A DNA stretch of 64,000 nt, from contig JAJEKV010000013.1 of NCBI GenBank assembly GCA_021234155.1, positions 16,161,877 to 16,225,876 on the forward strand. Direction: 5' to 3'. The DNA comes from Isoetes taiwanensis. Lineage: Eukaryota; Streptophyta; Lycopodiopsida; Isoetales; Isoetaceae. Positions within the stretch are counted from its first letter, which is position 1, and each line of letters starts with the position of its first letter. A model generated the notes under the pieces. That model ran no database searches and was not told where the DNA came from. It saw only the letters and a program-made list of their open reading frames with translations. A program made the position numbers and the translations under genes. Shown here in pieces: positions 33,101 to 44,080 of this stretch.

Positions 33101-33768
33101 AGGTGGCATGTTTGAGCCACCTTGGCATGTTGGAGCCTAGGTGGCATGTTGGAATCCACCTGGCATGTTTGAGCCACCTTGGCATGTTAGAGCCTAGGTG
33201 GCATGTTGGACCCAGCGTGGTGGGTTTTGAGTTTCCTTGGCATGTTTGACCCACCTTGGCATGTTGGACGAGCCCAGGCGGCATGTTGGAGCCATCTTGG
33301 CATGTTTGAGTCTAGGTGGCATGTTGGAGCCTAGATGGCATGTTTGAGCCACCTTGGCATGTTGGAGCCTAGATGGCATATTGGAGCCCGCGTGGCATGT
33401 TTCAGCCACCTTGGCATGTTTGAGTCACCTTGGCATGTTGGAGCCTAGATGGCGTGTTGGAGCCCACGTGGCATGTTTGAGCCACCTTGTCATGTTTGAG
33501 CCACCTTGGCATATTTGGAGCCAAGTGACATGTTTCAGCCACATTGGCATATTTGAGCCACCTTGGCATGTTGGATCCTAGGTGGCGTGTTTGAGCCCAC
33601 GTGGCATGTTTGAGCCACCTTGGCATGTTGCAGCCTAGGTGGCATGTTGGACCCCGCATGGCATGTTTGAGCCACCTTGGCATGTTGGAGCCCAGGTGGC
33701 ATGTTGAAGCCTAGGTGGCATGTTGGAGCCCACGTGGCATCTTTGATCTACCTTGGCATTGTTGCGTC
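33101..33768 (+). repeat. Minisatellite island 4 (19-bp unit)
   Basis: About 34 units of the same 19-bp repeat as island 3, same orientation and same two alternating forms (GAGCCACCTT and GAGCCTAGGT tails). The open minus frames at 33066-33683 are produced by the period and are not genes. It ends at about 33768, where a different satellite begins almost at once. Confidence 0.93.
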
Positions 33769-33771
33769 TCA

Positions 33772-34690
33772 AAAAACCATACTTCCTTAAAAAAAACATC
33801 TACTTAGAAACTACACGTAGTTATAAATCACACCTGAAAAAACCATATTTCCTTAAGAAATAAGTGTTTAAAAACTACGCATAATTATAAACCACACAAA
33901 AAACTATACTTCCTTAAAAAACAACCACTTAAAAACTACATCTACTTATGAACCACAACTTAAAAAACTATACTCTATTAAAAAACAACTACTTAAAAAT
34001 TACACCTAATTATATAAACCATACCTCAAAAAAACCATACTTCCTTAAAAAATAGCTTCTTAAAAACTGTACCTAGTTACAAACTACACCACTTAAGAAA
34101 AACCATACTTTATTAAAAAACAACCACTTAAAAACTACACCCACTTATAAACCACACCTCAAAAAACCATACTTCTTTCAAAAACAGCTACTTAAAAACT
34201 CACTTATAAACCACACCTCAAAAAACAACACTTCAACTTAAAAAATCACACCACTTCATAAAACCATACTTCCATAAAAAACATCCACTTAAGAACTACA
34301 CCCACTTATAAACCACACCTCAAAAACCCATACTTCTTTCCAAAATAGCTGCTTAAAAACTGCACTCACTTATAAACCACACCTCAAAAAACAACACCTA
34401 GACTTAAAAAATCATACCACTTCAGAAAACTATACTTCCTTAGAAAACAGCTACTTAAAAACTACACCTACTTATAAACGACACCTTAAAAAACCATATT
34501 TCCTTAAAAAATAGATACTTAAAAACAACACCTTATTATAAACCACACCTCAGAAAACAACATCCTCTTAAAAACAACTCATCTTTAAAAAAAAAAACTA
34601 CACTTTCGCAAAATGAAACCACACCTAAAAAAAAAACCACACCTTCAAAAAACAAAAAAGCTATAGCTCCTTAAAAAAAACATACATTGT
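33772..34690 (+). repeat. AT-rich satellite, about 63-bp unit, about 14 copies
   Basis: The unit is roughly AAAACCATACTTCCTTAAAA then ACAGCTACTTAAAAAC and TACACCTACTTATAAACCACACCTC. Copies vary by substitution and small gaps. Two places (about 34215-34250 and 34385-34420) carry a variant ACAACACTT..ATCACACCACTTC, suggesting a longer repeating block of about 180 bp. Plus strand is almost free of G. No reading frame of note. Confidence 0.9.
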
Positions 34691-36045
34691 CTTCTTAATA
34701 AACCACACCTCCACATAACCACATGTAGAGTTTTTTGAACAACAACATGTGGTTTTTCTTTTACTGTTGTTTTTAAGTGTGGACCCAGAATTGGGGTGGT
34801 AGTGTTTTTGCCCCTTCGGGGCCAAAAACAAACATTACATCACACTTGGATGAGTTGATGTTACGTTGTGTTCAGACCATAACAAACAAACAATAATACA
34901 ATACATTGTTAATAATTTTAGAACATAGGAGCAATGAAGTAAGAGAGTGCTGATACAAAAAGACAAGTAAACGCAGCTAAACATAGTAGAAAACATTTGT
35001 AATGAAGTTGTACTCATGTTTAAAACATTTTACTCATATGTTTATATTTAATAACTAAAAATAGCAAATGAAATAGAACATATTGACGGTGCAGGAGCAA
35101 CAACAATCGGGCCACTTAAAAAAACGTGGTGTGCAATGTTAAATGTTCAATCTGGAACTGGAATACTGGATATGAACAAACCATAACCAATGTTCAATAT
35201 GGAATACTGGATATGGCATGGCGACGTTCATGTTCATGTCCAAAGTACCAAAACATTCACAACATCCAACGTTCAAAACATTTAAACGTCAAACCAGTGT
35301 TGCACTATAATTATCAGTCTATGAATTCAGACATGGTTAAATTCTTTGCAGCCTTTCCTGCTTGGTGTGCATGCTACGGCTTCTCGCAGCAGAACTGTAG
35401 AAGCAACCGATATTGAATAAGGAGCCCCTGTGAACAAGTTCCTCTGATTTCCCTTCAACAAACTGATGTCAACACCAATGCTAATTGAGTTTTTGACACC
35501 TAATCCTAAAAAAACTTTTAACCAGAAAGTAGTAACAAGTAACAGACATCTAATGCAACATAGCTTACAAGCAAAGAGATGATCATGCATTGCATGTTAT
35601 ATGACCAAGCAATGAGACGATATATTGCTCTGCATCCAAAGGTGTAAATGTTTTCCTGCACTTCATACCTAGATTTTCTACAGATCTTCACAGATCTTTC
35701 TTCAGCTCTGTTTAGTTTTATACTGATAGTTCCATGCTTGGTCTCCAAAACCAGCAGCAACTGCAGTTTTTGTGTGATTTTCGAATGGTCTAGGCAGGTT
35801 CATGAGTGCTGGCATCACCTGGAAATATATGTGGCTTCTAAGACATCATTTCAAAGGGACATGAACCTGTTTGATTGCCGCTGCAGTTATTGGTCGACAA
35901 AAAGCCATGTTATGATGGGAAAGCCTGTTGTTCGAGATGTAAGCCGTTTTATGGAAAGGCAGCCTCTGTGCGGAGATGTACTTATATTTTATAGCTTCTG
36001 TAAATAGGTTTTTCAATCCGGATAATGATTTTTCAGTTGACGAAG
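34691..36045. other. Intergenic or intronic; hairpin at 34803-34829
   Basis: GTTTTTGCCCC-TTC-GGGGCCAAAAAC at 34803-34829 is a near-perfect short dyad. 35143-35215 has a small duplication (AATGTTCAAT..GGAATACTGGATATG twice). Part of this stretch may be intron sequence downstream of the CLC exon. Minus frames 35327-36100 have no recognised domain. Confidence 0.35.
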
Positions 36046-36228
36046 ATACAATCTTGTTAAAAAATCGGGATGCATCGAGCAGCTCCCTTTCGGACTCCAT
36101 TCAAAATCATCAAGGTTTTTTCCCTGTAACAATACGGCCCTGCACTTCTTTGATACAATCTTGTTAAAAAATTGGGATGCATCCAGCAGCTCCCTTTTGG
36201 ACTCCATTCAAAATCACCAATGTTTTTA
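36046..36228. repeat. About 78-bp duplication, 106-base step
   Basis: GATACAATCTTGTTAAAAAAT..GGGATGCATC..CAGCTCCCTTT..GGACTCCATTCAAAATCA occurs at 36046-36123 and 36152-36228 with a few differences. It lies immediately next to the donor site of the CLC exon, so it is within the presumed intron. Confidence 0.8.
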
Positions 36229-36229
36229 C

Positions 36230-36360
36230 CATTAAGATATGCCTTGGCCTCGTGGATTCCAGAACCTGCAGCAGCTGGGCCAACATAGACTCATAAAGCA
36301 GCAGCAATGTAAACGAGCAGGACGTTGATGGCTGCGAAGACAGTAAAAGCCATGAAATAC
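36230..36360 (-). pseudogene. CLC anion channel/transporter, single exon with nonsense codon
   Basis: Between an acceptor (CAATGCAG, ending 36361) and a donor (GTAAAA, from 36229) the minus strand encodes 43 codons: YFMAFTVFAAINVLLVYIAAAL, stop, VYVGPAAAGSGIHEAKAYLN. This is the plant CLC segment preceding and including the GSGIPE selectivity filter. TGA replaces the expected codon (usually Cys) before VYVGP, and His replaces the filter Pro. CLC proteins move chloride or nitrate across vacuolar, Golgi or plastid membranes. Neighbouring exons were searched for by eye (GKEGP region and others) and not found, so this is likely a lone decayed exon or a gene with very large introns. Confidence 0.75.
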
Positions 36361-39235
36361 CTGCATTGATCACTTGATGAGCATCTCCCGAGTCTGATTT
36401 ATCCAATGTCTCATTTAAAGAAGATGCTAACAATCCATATTTGAATTTATTCTAAGGGATCATGGGTGTGATGGTGGTTCTGTATGAGCAATTGTGATCG
36501 TGTTAGGTTATATGATTCAAGTCCTGCTTCTGAAGGAAAGATTGCAGTACGTAATGCAATGCACATTGTTGGAACATGGTAAAGATGTAGATGATGATGC
36601 TGAAAAAAGAATTCTTAGGAGAGAGATATAATAACTGGATGTTTAAACGTAAAAACAATAAGCACCTGCACTTCTTCGACCCGCCATATCTGATAAGCAT
36701 TTCGACCCGCCTCCTTCAAGCCCAAGCTTAGCCAAGTTTCTGCCCATTTCAAAAGGCCATTCTTATCTGGCTATTCTGAAGTCAGAACCCTATCTTCACA
36801 CTCTCTGTTCTTCCTGGAGAAGAAGATTGGTAAAAAAAACTCAAAAAGCAACCCGCATGAGGGGGAAAGCCATCGCCCAACTAAATCCCCCGGACAAAAA
36901 ATGCCCATGGCTTTTTCCTGTGAGAGCTTTTTGGGTCTTAAAATACACCGTTTTCCTTGGGCGGCGTGCATGAATGGGAAAGTTATAAGCCCAACTAACC
37001 CTCCTGACAGATAACGAGACCAGACCCTAATCCACACAACCCTAAAAAAACCCTAAAAATAATGGGAGGATATTCACACCCACCACAAAAGAAGCCTCCA
37101 CCACAGGGCCCCCTTTCCTAAAATCAACGGCTAACAAAAGGGTGCACTCTAGAAATACTACTTAGTACACCTGTATGAATACAACCACCAAATCATATGA
37201 AAACCTTAAAGAGAACAGTACAAAAACACAAAAAAAAAACCCTATTATAATGCTAGATATTCTGGCTTGTGTTGCTTATATTCCATTTGGTTATCCTAAT
37301 GCTTGCCCAATTCCATGTGCCACATGACTCTCTTTTGTGTCACTGCTCTCAACATATACACAAAATTTATGGTGGCAACGAACGCTTATTTGCTTCTAAA
37401 TCGGTGCGAGTAGATCCAATAATAACATTCAATCCCATAGGTTTATGCTACACTTTTGCTATGTGGCTGGAATCCTTTATACAATGCAGAACAACTATAA
37501 AAAAGAAGAGTTTTATGACTAGTCACACCAGTTGCACTTGTTCAGGGTGTTGGTAGATTCTGTATTGAGTGGAAGTATGGAGGGGAGTTATATCACTCTC
37601 CACTTGGGAGGACTTGGAATGGGTACAAAAAGCCATTCTAACACAAGAACTTTGAATCAAGTCCACGGTCCCATATCAAACTCTTCTGCGAGAGACCGGG
37701 TTCCTACCTCTTCAAAGAGCTAGTCTGGAGTGTCACATTATATATTGTCAGAAGGTGGTAAACATGGAAGACTCACGCTTTTCAAACCTCGCCTGTATAA
37801 ATGTCCACAGGTCCACAACACTTTAAACCATGCTGGAAGGAGAAACGAGTCATCTGGTTCTCCAAATGGAATGTGCAAAAGCAGGGATGCATATAGGTGC
37901 ATCACAATGAGGATCACAATCGCTTGAAATAGTATCTGGATACATGTTTTCCAAGTAAGCTTTGAGATAACACTGCATTTGGAGGTGGTAAAGACATCGC
38001 ACTTTGATTCATGTGATGCAGGTGAAGCCAAAGGTTCCATGAACTACACCCCAGGAAAAAAATATCGAATTTATATTTGCGGCTACATGCTTTTTGAGAC
38101 GTACTCCATAAAAAAAAAAGGTAGATCAACTTCATTCTCACTCCAAGCCCAAAATTAGTACTTAAAAAATGGGTAGATCAACTTTATCTCAACCTTGATC
38201 CCAAAAGGCCAAGACTAGTTATCATCTAGCTTTTAATTGGTTGCATAAAATGTATACTTTATGTAGCATTTTATGTTTTTTCCATATACCGCCATCAGAA
38301 AATATACAAATAGTGATGCTATAGAGGATATAAGAATTCCTCCTATTTATACAAAAAGTATGCTTCATGTAGCATTTATGTTCTTTGCTTCTAGAAATGT
38401 GCGACTAGTGAAGCTCTAGGGGAAATAAGAATTTCTCATTTTATGTCGTTATATCACATTGAATGGTCTTTTCCTTGCATTGTTTGGAATCTTGGATGAA
38501 TAGTATTGCAAATGTGAGTGGGGTAAAGGGATATTTATTCATAGATAGAACATAAGCAAAATAACAAACTAAACTATTTTGGTCCCTTTTTCACAATAAT
38601 CTCTATAAGGATAGGTGCAGCTTGCAAAGGCAATATATTTAGCTTCTCCATGAAGGTTGTTTAATGAGAGTGGTGGAAGGGTGGTGTATTCATAAATTAA
38701 CTAATATGATTGTATAGCTTATTGGACATGTAAGCAGTTTGTTCGCTCTCAATTTTTCCTAGAATTTCAAGTCTTTATATTTTTTGGCATTTGCCACATT
38801 TTAATGTCCAACTATTTTTTCTATTTTGTAAGCATACAATTTACCTCTAGTGTAGTTTGAAGATCAAACTAAACTAGGATCACGGTTATAAAAGATTAAG
38901 AAAAGATATATGTTTGCAGCGGCCGCGATAATTTCTTGTATCATAGTTGAACATAGATTTTTTTGTTTTAGATAGAGAGTATATTTTTCAATTGACATTA
39001 CTGTTGTTCATAAATTTTTAAAGGGAGGTCACCTTGAAAAATTGCCAATTAGGCTCAAAATATTTTATTTTAGACGTAGAGAAAGAGACAACACTGTGTG
39101 AAACTAGCTGGAGAATTTATCACACACGTTGGATATTCTAGTGGGTCCACCTCCACATTTGAAATCAAAGAAATGTTCACGCAGCCACCCTGCAATAAAT
39201 TTCACTAAGTAATGTCCATCACTGTTGATGTCTAA
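36361..39235. other. Intergenic; several local duplications, no supported gene
   Basis: 36860-37015: two diverged copies of a GGGAAAG..GCCCAACTAA..CC-CC-GAC block about 113 bases apart. 37738-38040 minus: a 100-codon frame with a hydrophobic stretch (ILFQAIVILIVMHLYASLLLHI), no family recognised. 38245-38443: a unit of about 103 bases (TATGTAGCATTTTATG../ CATGTAGCATTTATG..) duplicated in tandem. The rest shows nothing. Confidence 0.35.
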
Positions 39236-39311
39236 GGGTATGGTCACATGAAAATGTCAATAGGACTCCTTCATGCCAAGACACGAAGGCCTAAAATTTT
39301 GATAGGGTCAC

Positions 39312-40073
39312 ATGAAGATCAGAGGCAGCGAAGCTCTTGCCGTTCTCCAGGATGAGATCCTATCTCGAATGGCATTCCCAACTACGGTACACATTGCTAG
39401 AGCAAGCCGCCTTGGGACTCAACGCACAGATCGCCCGCGTGTTGTCACCTTCCGCGGTGGCGGACATATCACGATGCACGTGAGGCCATCCTGGCGTCGA
39501 GTAGGCCATTTGAAGGGGGACTGCTCAGATGTCGACCGAGGATCTCACCCGATGCAACAGAGGTCACGCCGTCGCCAATCCAGTCGGGGACATCCGTCAG
39601 AGGTAGAGGGAGCCGCGGAAGCCTTGTCAGGGGCAAGCTCGCATTTTGGTGGTGCACGGCTGAGGTTGCCCGAGGCAATCGCGTCAAAGCCGCCACTCCT
39701 GCTCTCCCTGCCGCCGCTGCTACCGCCTATTCTTTCGCACCTCCTGCTCCCGCCTCTCCGACTGCTGCTCAGGCGCCGCACACTGCTCCTCCTGCAACCG
39801 GGGCAGATCATCGAGCATCCACATCCAATGCCAACAAATAGGAACTGTGCCTCCGGATGGTGTCTTGGAACTGTCGGGGCTTCCCCTGGCGGAAAGGCGA
39901 GAGTCTCAACGCTATTGCACCAGATATGGATCTCATTTTCCTCATGGAAACATGGGAGCATGCAGGCAATGAACTACCGGACCTCGGGCTATTTGCATTT
40001 TCGATGTTCAATGAGTGCAATGTGCAAGCGAGGGGCATGGCGGGGTTTACTGCTACTACCCGTGCAACCTTGA
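39312..40073 (+). pseudogene. LINE ORF1-like frame with partial zinc knuckle
   Basis: Starts MKIRGSEALAVL. At about residues 60-72 it has WRRVGHLKGDC, the second half of a CCHC knuckle (GH-x4-C) with the first Cys pair lost. It then becomes Arg/Ser-rich and, from about residue 125, Leu/Pro/Arg-rich low complexity. From about residue 185 it overlaps the endonuclease in another frame, so the tail is not native. ORF1 proteins bind the element RNA. Confidence 0.5.
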
Positions 40074-40690
40074 GGCACTTTCGGTCTCGTTGCACAAAAG
40101 CGGTGATTACAATCGCTACTTGTGGGTGCGAGTGCAGCATGACAGTGGCGACACTCTTCTCATAGCAGCATGCTACTTTCCACATGCCGAGAGCAACTTT
40201 TATAACACTCATTCGGATGTGGATCGATTGGAGCCCTATGTCGATCTATATGATGACATACAACAGCACAAACAGTTGGGCAGGATTATGTTGCTTGGCG
40301 ACTTTAATGCACGCACAGGAACCGAGCATGTTCCAAAATTTGAGCCCCTGGCAGAGGACGTCTTGCAGTTGAACCCCGCAGAGGTGGCTTGGTCAAGGAT
40401 ATCGGGCAAGCGACCATATTCGCGCTATGGCGGCGTGCGCTTGTTGTTGCCGGGTAGTATCTTTGACTGGTTATTTGTAATGGGTTGGCACAATGGTCGC
40501 CTTCTTCGGCGCCTGCACTTGTAGGGGCGGGGAGAACCAAGGGGGGCTCCTCGGTGTGGTGGATTATCTGGCGATTGAGGAACGGGATCTGCACCGGTTA
40601 CTCATTTTTCCATCGGGATGTATAACACGGGACCAGGAAGTAGACTCAGACCATCGGCCCCTGTTCATGCATCTCCATTGGGAGGCTCCC
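39857..40690 (+). pseudogene. LINE endonuclease domain, frameshifted
   Basis: Motifs in order over three frames: SWNCRG (39860-39880), LIFLMETWE (39925-39955), RYLWVRV..SGDTLLIAACY (40115-40180), IMLLGDFNARTG (40286-40322) and DSDHRPLFMHL (40645-40675). These are the APE-type endonuclease motifs (catalytic Glu in METWE, Asp/Asn in GDFN, SDH at the end) that nick target DNA to prime reverse transcription. At least two frame changes, near 40015 and 40525. Confidence 0.85.
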
Positions 40691-41559
40691 CGTGCATCTA
40701 CTACCTCAACACACCGGTGGTGCCCCACCATTGCGCTGGACTTCTGGCCGTCTGGGGCCTATGCTTTCGGTTGCTTGAGCATGATCCGGCGGGACTGTGC
40801 AACTCCCCACACTTCAAGAGCAACTGCCCGGTGACTCTGCCTTCACGGAGCGAGAAAGATGCTTTGGGAGAGGCGCCACGGCGAGCCTCGGCACTACCAC
40901 CTTCCCATAGAATGATGGTTTGATGATGAATGTCGAGAGCTCAAATGCACACTCCGTGATCACTGATCCCATCTCAGCCCACGAGGCGGTCGTAATACCG
41001 CTCCTTTCTCAAGAACAAGAAGGCCGGATACCTCGCAGAGCATAAAAGAATGAGATGTTTGGTCTCTGGACGGCACCCCAGGACATACGAGAAGGGTCTT
41101 GAGCAAGCCTAGCCCACGGGGAACATCACCCTGAGCAATGGGTGCAGTTACTTGCAATTGTATGCGACCGGCTCGGGGGGGGCACGATCCCTCCACAGAG
41201 ATAGGCATGGCTCGGATTTATCCACGGATGGGGATGTCATCATGGGCCTACAAACGTCTAGCTAATGGGAAGGCGGCGTGATTTAGATGGCATGCAAAAG
41301 TAACTTCGAAATGGATGGCCCTCCACTGGTGCACTGTTCTCCCGGCATTGTTCAATAAAGCATTGCGAGAAGGCTTCCCTACGCCAATGGACCACTAGTA
41401 GGGTAGTGCCCATATACAAAGCGGGGGACCCTCAATGCGGCCAACTACCACGTACTACTATTATGGTCACTCTCTCTCTTTGCAAAACTATTGGCTGGCA
41501 TCCTTGAGCGGCCGGTGACAATATGGGGCGGAGGAAAGCGAGGTGCGAGCTCTTACGGG

Positions 41560-42180
41560 AGGCGGGTTTCCGCCCGAGACCTCCACCATTGATCATATCT
41601 TCACTCTGCGCACATTGATTGAAGATAGCGGGAATCGCCGCCGAGAACACATCTTTTGTTGTTTCGTGGATTTTGCAAAAGCGTTCGACCTGATTACCAC
41701 GCAACAAGCTATGGGATAGATTGCATCGGTAGGGACCCCCACGGACTTGCGGAATCGCGATTATATCGGTACCGTATGAGGCATGCTCGTAAATATCACA
41801 TCGGCGGCATAGCCGGTGATCGATAGCATTGGAGTCGTCGGGGTTGCCCCCTCTCCCCCCACACTCTTTGGCCTATACATTGATCAGTTGGAAGATTGGC
41901 TCTCTGAACATGGAGGTGCGGCCGCACATCTCATGCATCACACAATCCGGCAACTCATATATGCTGACGATGTCAACCTCATGGCCTATACTCCAGAGGA
42001 CATGCAACGTCACCTGGATGCTCTTGACATTTTTGCCAATTCAGCGGCATGCGAGTTAACTTGGCCAAAACTAGGGGTCTTTGCTAGTTGCATCATCCCG
42101 TCGGCCAAGGCTTCACATTCACTTACCGGGCGGGGAGGTAGAGGTGGCTCGGCCTACAAGTACTCGGGGGTTTGAGTTCT
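41560..42180 (+). pseudogene. LINE reverse transcriptase, broken
   Basis: TIDHIFTLRTLIED..R-REHIFCCFVDFAKAFD (41584-41700) is RT block 2-3 with the first catalytic Asp region (FVDFAKAFD). LIYADDVNLMAYTPEDMQRHLDAL (about 41950-42020) holds the YADD catalytic box at 41960-41971. The segment between, including the PQG-type block, is decayed. The stretch 40700-41560 upstream should contain the EN-RT linker and is too decayed to read. Confidence 0.85.
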
Positions 42181-42599
42181 CAACTACCACTCATTGGGAT
42201 GCGACTATCGGGTTGCGGGTCACGGCGGGTTGGAAAGCATTGTATGCCATGCGAACAAATGACAAAGCAGAGTTGTATGCAGGGCTACCGGTCACATTTG
42301 TTTGGGCCTTGGTTGAGCGGTCCTTTTGTATGGGGCGAAGTGTGGGGTCCCGGTGATATCCCTCAACACGGAATGACCTCGGCAGGCGAAGGAAGGCCTT
42401 CTTGGCACGGGCCCTGGGGTGAAGTCCACGGTTCCGCACTGAGATCCTACTCGTGAGATGGGCTTTCTACCCCTTCAACGGCCGCATTGGAACGCCATGT
42501 CGTTTACTTCCAAAAGGTGGTCGCTATGGCTGATATACACGCTGCCCCACCTTGCTTTGGCCGCGGCGATGGGTCCCCAACGCTGAAATCTATTTGGAA

Positions 42600-43180
42600 A
42601 GACAAGCAAGCTCGGTGGTTCTCACGCCGGGGTGTGTCTGGATAACAGATGTGTCCAGTCGGGACAAAGAAAGATCGCGAGGCACTTAAAAGCGTACCTA
42701 GATGCTACTTTCTTCCGCAAGCTCCGGGATGAGGCTCGGCGCGATGTTAGGCACACTATCGGCGACAAGTCAATCCTAGGCTCACAAGAGGCCCACACCA
42801 TGATTTGTACACCCGGTTGCCCATGAAGAAGCTTGGACTTATAGCTTCCATTCTGCAGGTGCACATCTTCCCCGCATTGAAAGCAGGGGCGTTGGGATTG
42901 GGAACCACGAGAACAAAGGCTTTGCAGTGTTGCCACCAGGGCGCGATTGAGGATGAATGTCATACCCTGCCCGGCATTTGCCCACATCCGAGAGCGATAT
43001 GTTCGATTACTAGTGCCTGGCCAGCCGTTGCATCAGTTATTGACTACAGCATCAGTGGGATTGTTGGGGTCATACCTCCAGGAGGTTATAGATGCACGGA
43101 CTCGTTTGTGTCCTCTGGGGCCGGTATTGAAGCGTGTCTATGCAATTGATGCAAAGCCGGACCCGGCATGGAATGGATAG
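42600..43180 (+). pseudogene. LINE ORF2 C-terminus
   Basis: Fragments ARHLKAYLDATFFRKLRDEARRD (about 42675-42745) and, in alternating frames, a PRIES.GVGIGNHENKGF-like stretch and C-HQGAIEDECHTLPG-CP (about 42925-42990) match the GAHHLRIE..C..GAIEDE-H-x-x-x-x-C region read more clearly at 60180-60320. It ends near ARTRLCPLGPVLKRVY and a stop. Confidence 0.65.
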
Positions 43181-43473
43181 ATGTCAACATGAATCCGTTC
43201 ATGTCAAAAAACTGCATGCCCCTGTTTTTGAGTTTTTGACATCTAACACCGGAGCACTGTATTTATCGGACGCCGTCATGTTATAGCCACGGGCATATTC
43301 GTGGTATATTCATGTCTTTGACATGTTATAGCTACGCCCAAAAAAAACTACACGGCGTTTTTGTGGACTCAGTGGATTTTTTGCCATTTAAGGCTGGCTA
43401 CAACATGCCCTACGTCCGACGTTTACCGCGATGGTCTAAGACCTAGATGGTGACCTCTGCATGCGACCCCGCG

Positions 43474-43800
43474 TGGTCACATGAAGATGTCAACAGGGAC
43501 TCTTTCATGTTAACATGAACGCAGCGGTAGAAACAGAGTCACGTGAAGATCCAGTGGTAGCCTCCATTCTTGGCGTTGTTCTTCTGGATTGCTGCCAAGT
43601 GCCCTGAGATCCACCAACGTGCTGATGTCCAAGAGATTCATGTTGACATGAATCCGTCCAACCGAGGAGAGAGCTGGTGGGATGGATTGATGTCAACATA
43701 AAGTGATTCTAGTCAAAAAGCTCCATGTGACCCCTCCTTTTTTAGTTTTTGACGTCTCAAGGAAGATGTTGACATCATGTGACCCGGCCCAACCCTACTT
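43474..43800 (+). mobile_element. Short internally deleted relative of the LINE
   Basis: 43474-43570 repeats the LINE 5' leader (TGGTCACATGAAGATGTCAA..GGACTC-TTCATG, then GTCACGTGAAGATC-AG near 43540), and 43637-43756 repeats its 3' module (TGACATGAATCCGT, GATTGATGTCAACAT and TAGTTTTTGACGTC). All ORF sequence is missing. It lies directly after the larger LINE in the same orientation. This fits a non-autonomous, LINE-mobilised derivative, or a tandem insertion followed by deletion. Confidence 0.6.
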
Positions 43801-44080
43801 CATTTTTGCTAATTTTATAACTAAAATTCTGGAGCGAAACCCCTTTTTGAGTTGGTGTATTAAAAGCGCATAACATCATTTTTTAAAATGCCGGAGGCAA
43901 AATTAAGATCGGATTATTATGAATTCCTTAATAAGAAGCATCAGATTCATGAAGCACTTCCGTATGCGTCTCTACCCAATGCTACCACACAATGACAATC
44001 TTTACAAGCTCACAACTGAGATGAATGCCACTGAATGCCAATTTACTATATACAAGAACCATGGCAGTGAGAATTTGCAT
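43801..44080. other. Presumed 3' flank of the acyltransferase gene
   Basis: AT-rich. Reading leftward from the stop codon I see no long A tail within 280 bases, only short runs such as T6 on plus near 43882. Confidence 0.3.

Larger units (their letters stand above)
39239..43260 (+). mobile_element. Decayed LINE (non-LTR retrotransposon), ORF1-EN-RT order
   Basis: An almost complete element in plus orientation: 5' leader, gag-like ORF1, apurinic-endonuclease domain, RT and C-terminal zinc-ligand region. It is GC-richer than its surroundings. Starts at a TGGTCACATGAA word (39241) and ends after a TGTCAACATGAATCC..GTTTTTGACATC module (43177-43243); both modules recur in the short element at 43474-43756. 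Many frameshifts and stops. The C-terminal region resembles L2/CR1-type LINEs rather than the usual plant L1, but I cannot fix the clade. Confidence 0.85.

Noticed and set aside
33066-33683. Minus and plus open frames of 70-93 codons over island 4
   Set aside because: Same cause as above: periodic repeat without stops.
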